This document shows positions 57,553-64,000 of a stretch of DNA of 64,000 bases, piece by piece. The DNA comes from a virus, in IMG/VR virus record IMGVR_UViG_3300044796_000657, positions 124,001-188,000 of that record. One strand, given 5' to 3'. The notes beneath the pieces are model-generated. The model did not search any database, was not told the origin of the DNA, and was given only the letters and a program-made list of their open reading frames with translations. Position numbers and translations under genes: made by a program. The first letter of the stretch is position 1. The number at the start of each line of letters is the position of its first letter.

Positions 57553-58455
57553 ATGAAACTATTGTTTACGCCTATGAGCGAAAAATACGTTTTGGGAGTT
57601 TGTGACACCAAAACAAAGAAAATTGATCTAATTCCAACGCCAAGAGTCGTTGAAGACCACAGACCCTTCGGCATTACTTGGCATAGAGGTCAAGGGAGCA
57701 TCTTTATCACCCAACCAACAAGCGTATGGGAATTTGATTTTGATTTGAATTTCAAAAAAGTCATTGCGGAAAATCTTTGGTATGGGCTTCACCAAATGGT
57801 TTCATATGGCGGCAATTTATGGGCAGTCAGTCCAAGAATTAACGGCATTCAAAAAATGGATTTCTTCGGAAGGCATAAAGGTTTCTTTTATCCTGCTACC
57901 GCTCAAAGCTCTTATGAGCTTCCAGAGTCATTTAAAGACAAAGATCGATTGAGCTATCATGAGGATGTCTCACATTATAATTCAATTCTTTTCCACAAAA
58001 ACAATTTGTACTTAACAGCACATAATCATGGCACGAGTTTCATTGATGTTTTTGATCAAAATCTCAACAAAAAGAGAACTATTCATGGTATTGGTGTTCA
58101 AGCACACAATGTTTTGGTTGATGATGTTGTTTGGTGGGTAGACTCTATGGGCAGAAAAGCCATTGTAAGTGAAGATGGCAAAGTTATCAAAATTGGTGAG
58201 GAAGGGGAATTCATTAGAGGCTTGGCAGGCACAAAAGATTACTTCTTTACTTCTAAGTTCATGTATTCCAAAAAACGAGAAGGACGAAAAGTAGGTGATG
58301 CCGAAATTACAATTGTGCAAAGAAGTTCTATGAGAATAATAGATAAGATTACAATTAAGAATTCGGGAAACATTAACGACTTGCGGATTATGGATGTTCC
58401 TGATTTGGGACACAATGTTCCGCCTATTTCTACACAAAAAGTAGCGATATTTTGA
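57553..58455 (+). CDS. Beta-propeller-like protein, 300 aa
   Basis: Repeated strand groups of the NHL/SMP-30 type: ITWHRGQGSIFITQPTSVWEF, WAVSPRINGIQKMD, GKVIKIGEEGEFIRGL, with hallmark short W/V-containing edges. Probably a six-bladed propeller acting as a receptor- or glycan-binding unit or an enzyme-like virion component. Followed 10 nt later by fibre-like genes. The start has a weak SD and TAAATATTAAT upstream. Confidence 0.6.
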   Translation: MKLLFTPMSEKYVLGVCDTKTKKIDLIPTPRVVEDHRPFGITWHRGQGSIFITQPTSVWEFDFDLNFKKVIAENLWYGLHQMVSYGGNLWAVSPRINGIQKMDFFGRHKGFFYPATAQSSYELPESFKDKDRLSYHEDVSHYNSILFHKNNLYLTAHNHGTSFIDVFDQNLNKKRTIHGIGVQAHNVLVDDVVWWVDSMGRKAIVSEDGKVIKIGEEGEFIRGLAGTKDYFFTSKFMYSKKREGRKVGDAEITIVQRSSMRIIDKITIKNSGNINDLRIMDVPDLGHNVPPISTQKVAIF

Positions 58456-58465
58456 AAGTTAGTAT

Positions 58466-59422
58466 ATGACAGAGCAGTATGCCAATTTGGCGAGAACGAT
58501 ATTGAATGGAGCGATCAATAGCTCCGTTACGAGTATAACTGTCGAAAGTGCTTCAAGCTTTCCATCCGCATCACCGTACCGAATCAATATTGATGCCGAG
58601 ATTATGGTCGTTACGGGCGGTGCGGGCACAACAACATGGACAGTTTCTCGTGGACAAGAAGGAACGGGCGCCGTATCTCACGCTGACGGGACATCAGTAT
58701 CACAAACATTAACTGTCCAGAGTTTGCAAAATATATTACTTGATGCCGCAAGTTCGGGTACTTATGCCTCACGGCCCTCTACCGGAAATTTATACTTTCA
58801 TACCGATGGACCAGTTGTCAGTCAGTACAATGGTAGCGTTTGGAAAAATTACGGGCCAATATTTGAATTCACCGATCCTAATCAATATTCATGGTCAACT
58901 TATGCCGGTAGCTCCGATTTTAGTATTCCACAAATTTATGATACCACGCCATATCAACATTATATTCAACAAACTGGAGCCGGGAGCAGTGTAAGTATTG
59001 CCATTAAAAACGTACCTGCTACTCCTTATGTCGCAACTGCATGCTTATTATCGAATAATATACTCAAAAGTACAAATAATGGCGTAGTTATGGGCGTGTT
59101 AAATTCAACTGGTGCTAAGTTAACGTTCATAAGAACTTGGCTTGGTGCCGGTAATGGCACTTCCCGATTATTTGTTTCCGGCAGCAGTAATTATATTGAC
59201 ATTTATATTACGGATTCGGAATTGATGTGGTTTAGAATTGCTGATGATGGAACCAATCTTACATACTTTATCAGTATGGATGGAACAAATTTTTGGCAAA
59301 TATATACTGAGTCCAATACAGCATGGCATGGAGCTATTGATAAAATCGGTTGGGGAGTATCATACTTCGGTGGTTCTCTTCAACCAGCAGCAGCAAATCT
59401 TCTTAGCTGGAAAGAAACGTAA
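58466..59422 (+). CDS. Tail fibre-like protein, tandem copy 1
   Basis: 318 aa. The N-half (first about 150 residues) has SITVESASSFPS, YRINIDAEIMVVTGGAGTTTWTVSRGQEG and a TGNLYFHTDG segment, a standard module of phage fibre proteins; the C-half is a beta-rich binding domain. The next gene has a near-identical N-half. Possibly alternative receptor-binding tips. Confidence 0.7.
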   Translation: MTEQYANLARTILNGAINSSVTSITVESASSFPSASPYRINIDAEIMVVTGGAGTTTWTVSRGQEGTGAVSHADGTSVSQTLTVQSLQNILLDAASSGTYASRPSTGNLYFHTDGPVVSQYNGSVWKNYGPIFEFTDPNQYSWSTYAGSSDFSIPQIYDTTPYQHYIQQTGAGSSVSIAIKNVPATPYVATACLLSNNILKSTNNGVVMGVLNSTGAKLTFIRTWLGAGNGTSRLFVSGSSNYIDIYITDSELMWFRIADDGTNLTYFISMDGTNFWQIYTESNTAWHGAIDKIGWGVSYFGGSLQPAAANLLSWKET

Positions 59423-59430
59423 GGAATATT

Positions 59431-60375
59431 ATGACAGAACAAATTGCCAATTCAGCACGAACAGCACTAAACGGCGGCATCAATAGCTCAGTCACAAGCA
59501 TTACTGTCGTTAGTGCTTCAAATTTTCCATCAAGTTCACCTTATAGGATCACTGTCGAATCTGAGATTATGGTTGTTACAGGTGGTGCTGGTACAACGAC
59601 ATGGACAGTTTCCCGTGGACAAGAAGGAACAACCGCTGCGTCTCATGCCGGTGGGGTTTCAGTAGCACAAACATTAACTGTTCAAGGTCTCAAAAATATA
59701 TTACTTGATGCAGCAAGTTCAGGTACTTATGCCTCACGACCTTCTACAGGAAACTTATACTTTAATACGGATGGACCAATTGTAAATCAGTACAACGGCA
59801 CCGATTGGCGACCTTTAGGGCCAATGTTTGAATTTACCGATCCAAACCAGTATTCATGGACAACATTTAGTTCGCCCGATGTCTATACCACCGGTCCATT
59901 TCAACAATACATGCAAATATCTGGCGGCAGCAATGCCAGACCCGGTGCATATAAAACTATTCCTGCGGCACCATATACCGTTACGGCCTGTTTCTTGCAC
60001 AATAACATACTTAAGAATACGAATAATGGCACTGATATGGGAATAATGGGGCCAAGCAGCATTAATGACGTAACATTTATTAGAACATGGTACGGTAGCG
60101 TCACCGGTGCAACTCGCTTATTCGTCACTAACTCCGTTAACGTTATCGATATTTATATTACTGACTCAAGAATGTACTGGTATCGAATTAACGACGATGG
60201 AACTAATGTCAACTACTTGATTAGCATTGATGGTTACCATTTTTGGCAGCTTTACAGTGAAAGCAATACTGCCAGTCCACATGGAACCGCTGATAGAATT
60301 TGGTGGGGTCTTGATTACTTCGGCGGTTCTGGCCAACCATCAGCTACTACGTTGCTTAGCTGGAAGGAAGAGTAA
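59431..60375 (+). CDS. Tail fibre-like protein, tandem copy 2
   Basis: 314 aa, about 8 nt after copy 1, SD AAGGAATATT. First 150 residues nearly match copy 1 (SITVVSASNFPS, YRITVESEIMVVTGGAG); the C-half is diverged, keeping FIRTW, LFVT and WWGLDYFGGSGQP. The 3' end overlaps the leftward OPRT fusion by 20 nt. Confidence 0.7.
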   Translation: MTEQIANSARTALNGGINSSVTSITVVSASNFPSSSPYRITVESEIMVVTGGAGTTTWTVSRGQEGTTAASHAGGVSVAQTLTVQGLKNILLDAASSGTYASRPSTGNLYFNTDGPIVNQYNGTDWRPLGPMFEFTDPNQYSWTTFSSPDVYTTGPFQQYMQISGGSNARPGAYKTIPAAPYTVTACFLHNNILKNTNNGTDMGIMGPSSINDVTFIRTWYGSVTGATRLFVTNSVNVIDIYITDSRMYWYRINDDGTNVNYLISIDGYHFWQLYSESNTASPHGTADRIWWGLDYFGGSGQPSATTLLSWKEE

Positions 60376-61234
60376 ACTCGCTAAGATCATACAAAAATGT
60401 GAAAGGAACATCGAATGGATTTTTTGTTCCTCTGAAGAAAATTGTTCCCACGCCTTTAACATTCAACCCGAAATCTTTTGCTGCTTGAATTGCCTTAAGT
60501 GCGCTACCACCCGTTGTAACCGTATCCTCAACAATAATGACATTCATTCCCGGTTTGACAGGGCCATCAATTAATTGATTTGTTCCATGACCTTTAGGTT
60601 CTTTCCTAACCATAAAACCGATAAGATTGTCGGGAATAATCATACCTGCGACAAGAGGATCAGCACCAGCACTAGGGCCACCAATAGCTTGAAACTTAAC
60701 GTGCTTCTTCATTTCGGCGAGCAATAATTCGCTTGCTGCCTGCAAAGCCTTGCCTTGCAAAGTGACTTTTTTAGCATCAATGTAAATATCGGACTCTTGT
60801 CCACTTGCCAATTTGAATTTGCCATGCTGTATGACATCGTTCGTTTTGATGAATTCTAACAATTTCGCTTTGTCATGCTGCATTACTAATGGCCTTTGGT
60901 CATATTGTAGACGAAGGCGATTTGAAAAAGTCGCCGAATCGATTGGTGTCTGATCATTCATAAATAGCCTTTGGTAAAGTAATTCAATGCCTCTTAGATC
61001 AGGATGTTCATGAATCCAACATCCCGTACAAGGGTGAAAGCACGTTTTGAAGAAATGATCTAATGGAGGATTGCCCGTATCAACAGAAGGGTCAATTTCA
61101 TGACATGTTTGATCGAATACGACATCCGAAACGATTGAATGCCCTTTTTCTTCGTAAGCATAAGCCCACAATGAAACCCTGATTCTTTTTGCTCTTTCAA
61201 TCTCTAGCGAGGTTGGCTGATATTTAACTTGCAT
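60356..61234 (-). CDS. pyrE: Orotate phosphoribosyltransferase with extra N-domain
   Basis: 292 aa. C-terminal 170 residues are an OPRT: LASGQESDIYIDAKKVTL, AIGGPSAGADPLVAGM, MVRKEPKGHGTNQLIDG, and the PRPP loop NVIIVEDTVTTGGSALKA. OPRT links orotate to PRPP in pyrimidine synthesis. The first 110 residues are an extra domain with SLWAYAYEEKGHSIVSDVVFD and CFHPCTGCWIHEHPDLRGIEL; the first piece weakly resembles the N-terminal region of NAD-dependent ligases, without a claimed function. The fusion is unusual. Confidence 0.8.
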   Translation of the reverse strand: MQVKYQPTSLEIERAKRIRVSLWAYAYEEKGHSIVSDVVFDQTCHEIDPSVDTGNPPLDHFFKTCFHPCTGCWIHEHPDLRGIELLYQRLFMNDQTPIDSATFSNRLRLQYDQRPLVMQHDKAKLLEFIKTNDVIQHGKFKLASGQESDIYIDAKKVTLQGKALQAASELLLAEMKKHVKFQAIGGPSAGADPLVAGMIIPDNLIGFMVRKEPKGHGTNQLIDGPVKPGMNVIIVEDTVTTGGSALKAIQAAKDFGLNVKGVGTIFFRGTKNPFDVPFTFLYDLSEFTLPSS

Positions 61235-61257
61235 ATTACTTTATAGTTAGGTATACT
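61229..61257 (+). promoter_or_regulatory. Sigma-70-type promoter
   Basis: TTGCAT (61229-61234), 17-bp spacer, TATACT (61252-61257), 20 nt before ATG 61277. The -35 overlaps the first codons of the divergent pyrE fusion gene. Confidence 0.55.
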
Positions 61258-61276
61258 TTATCTTTTTTGGTGCCTC

Positions 61277-61741
61277 ATGACCCCGCAAGAATTCTTATCA
61301 AATCCAACCAAAACCATAGTAACGTACCCCAATGAGATACTAACAACGGTTGCTCAGTCGGTTGAAGACATTAACGAGTGGTCAGAAATCAGCAAACTGA
61401 TGGGCGAAATCATGATCGAAAACAATGGTATCGGTTTAGCAGCCCCACAAATCGGCCTATCTTACAGAGCATTTATTATTCGTTTTAGTAATCAAAACAT
61501 CTTATACCTTAACCCCGAAATTATTTCAAGTGGAAATCACTTCAGTGAAGTGGAAGAAGGATGCTTGAGTTTGCCGGGAGTGCACATTAATGTGAAGCGT
61601 CCACAAAAAATCAAAGTGCGATGGATGAAACCAAACGGAAAGAAACAAATTGCCACTTACGAAGGATTAACTTCCAGAGTTTTTCAACATGAACTAGATC
61701 ATCTTAATGGCAAATTGATTAATTTAAATCAGCAAGAATGA
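61277..61741 (+). CDS. def: Peptide deformylase
   Basis: 154 aa. All three motifs: GIGLAAPQIG (51-60), EEGCLSLPG (93-101, metal Cys96) and FQHELDHLNG (137-146, HELDH in place of HExxH). It removes the formyl group from new N-terminal Met, coupling to high-rate translation. Many large phages carry a copy. It has its own promoter and may help translation alongside the phage tmRNA and tRNA. Confidence 0.93.
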   Translation: MTPQEFLSNPTKTIVTYPNEILTTVAQSVEDINEWSEISKLMGEIMIENNGIGLAAPQIGLSYRAFIIRFSNQNILYLNPEIISSGNHFSEVEEGCLSLPGVHINVKRPQKIKVRWMKPNGKKQIATYEGLTSRVFQHELDHLNGKLINLNQQE

Positions 61742-61754
61742 ACATAAATATGAC

Positions 61755-62147
61755 ATGATGAAATTATGGCAAGTCCTAAATGAGTCTGACGACGGTATCA
61801 TTGTTGTAGACAATGATAAGGGCGACATCTTATACAGCAATCCACAAATCATTGACATGTTTGGCTATGAGGATAAAGAACTACAAAACTTAACAATTTA
61901 TGATCTATTCCCAGAACAAGGAATTAGATTTTGGCGAAAAAACAAAAAGGTCATGTTTGGCATGACTCAAAAATGTGACAAATTTTGTGTTCACCTTTCA
62001 GCGACTAAAATTAACACCGGCAAAAGATCAATTTTTCTAATCATTATTAGACATACCAAAAATTCAATTGAACAACTTAGCGATGCTCTTGATGGACTAC
62101 ATCAACAACTTGAAGAAGTATCCAGCTTAATGAACCTACCGATATAA
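61755..62147 (+). CDS. PAS-domain protein
   Basis: 130 aa. Single PAS core: LNESDDGIIVVDNDKGDILYSNPQIIDMFGYEDKEL, then a central strand IFLIIIRH, and a short C-terminal coiled coil (LSDALDGLHQQLEEV). No output domain, so it may sense a ligand or redox state and act by partner binding. Good position after the deformylase but SD is weak. Terminator follows. Confidence 0.75.
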   Translation: MMKLWQVLNESDDGIIVVDNDKGDILYSNPQIIDMFGYEDKELQNLTIYDLFPEQGIRFWRKNKKVMFGMTQKCDKFCVHLSATKINTGKRSIFLIIIRHTKNSIEQLSDALDGLHQQLEEVSSLMNLPI

Positions 62148-62175
62148 AAAAAGCCCGGCTTAGCCGGGCTTTTTG
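62146..62175. terminator. Bidirectional terminator
   Basis: A7 GCCCGGC TTA GCCGGGC T5, between the PAS gene and the leftward 47-aa gene. Confidence 0.9.
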
Positions 62176-62177
62176 CT

Positions 62178-62321
62178 TTACAGTGATTGTAAACAAACAG
62201 TAACCGCTGCCAAATAAGCACCGGCACCTGCTGTACAAAATGCTACACGACGACGACAATCAGGAAAAAAGATTTTCCAAATCGGTGTGTAGGTCGTATT
62301 ATTAGTTCTCTTACAAATCAT
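62178..62321 (-). CDS. Small protein, 47 aa, hydrophobic C-end
   Basis: MICKRTNNTTYTPIWKIFFPDCRRRVAF... with a hydrophobic C-terminal half (CTAGAGAYLAAVTVCLQSL), preceded by a strong SD GGAGG. Not in any recognised family. It may be a membrane-associated peptide; pairs with 62349-62576. Confidence 0.55.
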   Translation of the reverse strand: MICKRTNNTTYTPIWKIFFPDCRRRVAFCTAGAGAYLAAVTVCLQSL

Positions 62322-62348
62322 AAAACCTCCTTGATGACAAGAAGAACC

Positions 62349-62576
62349 TTACTTCTTGTGTTCCATAGCAAGAATCTTTTCGTTTTGCAACGCAATGGTT
62401 TGATTCTGCACTTGTACCAATCCATAAGTCCGTTCAAAGCCTACTTTGACACCGAATGCAGCAAGAGCAGCAAATACGCTTTGTACGCCGCCAGAATAAT
62501 CGCCACTAACAAACTGATAAACGCTCAATCCAAGCAAACCAACTGCTGGAAGAACAACTTTCCAATCAATAGTCAT
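62349..62576 (-). CDS. Holin-like small membrane protein, 75 aa
   Basis: Two hydrophobic stretches: VVLPAVGLLGLSVYQF and SVFAALAAFGVKVGF, a short turn between, then a charged C-terminal helix (QNQTIALQNEKILAMEHKK). This is like phage holins but not diagnostic. Start follows GGGGGG, with a TATATAGT box 24 nt upstream. Confidence 0.5.
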   Translation of the reverse strand: MTIDWKVVLPAVGLLGLSVYQFVSGDYSGGVQSVFAALAAFGVKVGFERTYGLVQVQNQTIALQNEKILAMEHKK

Positions 62577-62599
62577 AAAAACCCCCCAAAAATGGACAC

Positions 62600-62607
62600 A
62601 CTATATA
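62600..62607 (-). promoter_or_regulatory. Candidate late promoter box TATATAGT
   Basis: Minus-strand TATATAGT, 24 nt before the 75-aa gene start; a variant of the TATATAA boxes upstream of virion-like genes. Confidence 0.3.
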
Positions 62608-62696
62608 TTAGTCTAGTTAACAAGTTCCTTTTTTACTGCTCACACCTTTGGAAATTATACAATTGTAGACTCTCTTAATATTTAAAGGAAAAAGAC

Positions 62697-63467
62697 ATGG
62701 AATATTCGGTAACTTATAAAAAGCTTCAACCTCCCGTGGACATCATTATTCCATTCCACGGACAATATGACCTATTGGGCCAATGCGTAGAATCAATAAT
62801 CAAACAAACCTTTGGTCAAATTTATAGCTTAACTCTCGTGGACGACTACTCCGACAATAAAGACTTCTTTACAGACCTTAAAGAACGAAAACTCAAAAAT
62901 ACACCCATTCAATTCCTACGACACGATGAACAAAAAGGATTTGGTGCCGCACTCAAAACAGGATTTGACAACACACAAAACGCTTGGGTTTGCTTCCTGC
63001 ACGCCGACTGCAAAATCGTTCGCTCAGATTGGCTCAGCGAACTTATGATAACAATGCAAAGTACCAAAAAAGATGGCGTCAAATTAGTTTCAGCCAAATT
63101 GTCCAATGGCGGTACCGGTGCTTTTGATGCCAATGTCATAGGTAATGTGGACAATAGGCCAGATGTCATTGTTGAAAGTCCTCTTCCAATAGTCTGCACA
63201 CTTGTTAATAGAGAACTTTTCAGTCGCATTGGTGGATTCATCAAGCCGTATCCATATTTCGGATATGAAGACGAGGAATTATTTTGGCGAATGAAGATCA
63301 AAAAATTCAAACAAGCAGTGAGTGGAAAATCTTTTGTAGAACATGCAGGCGGCATTACTGCTCAACAACTCATGAAAGATCACAAAATAGCTGAGACAGT
63401 TAATCTCAATAAAGAAAAATTCAAGACGGACATTGTTAAGTTTGCCAAAGAAAACAATTATAAATGA
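62697..63467 (+). CDS. GT2 family glycosyltransferase
   Basis: 256 aa. GT-A start VDIIIPFHGQYDLLGQCVESI (residues 14-34), TLVDDYSD (D-D), and FLHADCKI (DxD-like HAD, about 96-103), with a late GYEDEELFWR acid pair. Transfers sugar from a nucleotide donor; probably to a surface glycan or DNA/virion. Its stop overlaps the next gene's ATG. Confidence 0.82.
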   Translation: MEYSVTYKKLQPPVDIIIPFHGQYDLLGQCVESIIKQTFGQIYSLTLVDDYSDNKDFFTDLKERKLKNTPIQFLRHDEQKGFGAALKTGFDNTQNAWVCFLHADCKIVRSDWLSELMITMQSTKKDGVKLVSAKLSNGGTGAFDANVIGNVDNRPDVIVESPLPIVCTLVNRELFSRIGGFIKPYPYFGYEDEELFWRMKIKKFKQAVSGKSFVEHAGGITAQQLMKDHKIAETVNLNKEKFKTDIVKFAKENNYK

Positions 63468-64000
63468 AAAAAATAGGCTTCATTGTCAGTGTTTACAACA
63501 AGATTGATGACTTGGCTGCACACTTGGAAATTTTCAAGTACTGCCCATTTGATCATGAAGTCATTGTTGTGTATATGATGGACTTGCCATCGGAATATCA
63601 AAAATTAGTAGATCAATTTCATGCTGTCAGAATTGAAGGTGTTGGGCATTATATAGGGCCATTATTAAGTGCCGTAGCCGGTGTCAGAAAAGCCAACGAA
63701 CTCGGATTGGATTATGTCGTTTACCGAAATGCGGATGACTGGCTGTTTAACTACGGATGGGAAAAACAAAACTTTGATACGATGGCCAAGAAACCTTATA
63801 TTTGTGGTGGATACAACTGGATGAATGTCGGTAGCAATCAAGACGTCACCTTAAATCAAGTGTATTTTGATGTACCAAAATTCATGACCACTGCCGATGA
63901 TGCCGAGAAATACTTCTTGAGATCAAGTCGTGGTTTCTTGTGCGAATTCAAAATGGCTAGATGGGTCAGAAAAACATGTCAAGATATGAATGTGGATTTT
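63464..64000 (+). CDS. Glycosyltransferase-like protein, partial
   Basis: At least 179 aa; runs off the window end. MKKIGFIVSVYNKIDDLAAHLEIF ... VVYRNADDWLFNYGW resembles a nucleotide-sugar transferase (Rossmann-like start, N-A-D-D acid cluster), but not securely GT2. Overlaps the previous gene by ATGA, implying one operon. Confidence 0.55.
   Translation, partial: MKKIGFIVSVYNKIDDLAAHLEIFKYCPFDHEVIVVYMMDLPSEYQKLVDQFHAVRIEGVGHYIGPLLSAVAGVRKANELGLDYVVYRNADDWLFNYGWEKQNFDTMAKKPYICGGYNWMNVGSNQDVTLNQVYFDVPKFMTTADDAEKYFLRSSRGFLCEFKMARWVRKTCQDMNVDF

Noticed and set aside
1-64000. Strand bias of TTAAC pentamers along the window
   Set aside because: Looked frequent on the plus strand by eye in several parts, but the 13.5-16.5 kb block did not show it and codon use or SD-leader sequences could cause it; no count was made.
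1-64000. CRISPR array, insertion sequence or integrase site
   Set aside because: No regular direct repeats with unique spacers, no transposase or recombinase frame and no att-like duplication were found; the only tandem repeats are inside the fibre gene.

Overview
The window looks like an internal stretch of a very large tailed bacteriophage genome (a jumbo or huge phage). Three things point there. Genes are densely packed with ATGA/TGATG/TAATG overlaps. Virion-like fibre genes are mixed with many small unknown genes. There is a long list of replication, RNA-handling, protein-quality-control and host-metabolism genes, with no ribosomal, respiratory or housekeeping operons. A phage-encoded tmRNA, ClpX, sigma factor and CsrA indicate a bacterial host; the host itself cannot be named from this sequence. 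The DNA is AT-rich by eye.

Layout. Positions 1-13,422 are leftward (minus strand): many small unknown genes plus an RNase H-like protein, a cyclic-phosphate processing receiver-like protein, a Thg1-family 3'-5' polymerase, two HNH nucleases, a tmRNA, a DUF6745-like protein, a family-9-like glycosyltransferase and a RuvB-like AAA+ ATPase. Positions 13,569-16,507 are rightward and encode two lysine/methionine-rich proteins; the first ends in a complete SAM methyltransferase domain of the type that includes protein-lysine methyltransferases. Positions 16,539-57,473 are almost entirely leftward: uracil-DNA glycosylase, PurE, a GGCT-fold protein, a sigma-70 family factor, a Clp N-domain protein, ClpX, a sulfotransferase, a third lysine/methionine-rich virion-like protein, PRPP synthetase, FolD, a ParB-like protein, a NYN nuclease, CsrA, cobalamin adenosyltransferase, a serpin, tRNA-Leu(UAA), a Nudix hydrolase, a VWA protein, aldehyde dehydrogenase, two metallophosphoesterases, a tRNA-like RNA with an 81-nt anticodon loop, an ATP-dependent ligase, a short arginyl-tRNA synthetase, and fibre genes built on a repeated W-N motif. 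A small rightward island (35,944-36,797) interrupts it. Positions 57,553-64,000 are mostly rightward: a beta-propeller-like protein, tandem duplicated fibre-like genes, peptide deformylase, a PAS protein and two glycosyltransferase-like genes, plus a leftward orotate phosphoribosyltransferase fusion and two small leftward membrane-type genes.

How the parts may work together (inference). tmRNA, ClpX, the Clp N-domain protein and peptide deformylase form a phage-owned translation-rescue and protein-turnover set. PRPP synthetase, OPRT, PurE and FolD support nucleotide synthesis. Thg1, the cyclic-phosphate proteins, the ligase and the NYN nuclease suggest RNA processing or repair. The sigma factor, together with recurring TATATAA boxes upstream of virion-like genes, suggests phage-directed late transcription, alongside several good host-type -35/-10 promoters. 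An eight-copy 14-bp intergenic element of unknown function recurs in the leftward transcription units. The most striking candidate for a new system is the lysine-methyltransferase domain fused to, and encoded beside, extremely lysine-rich tail-like proteins.
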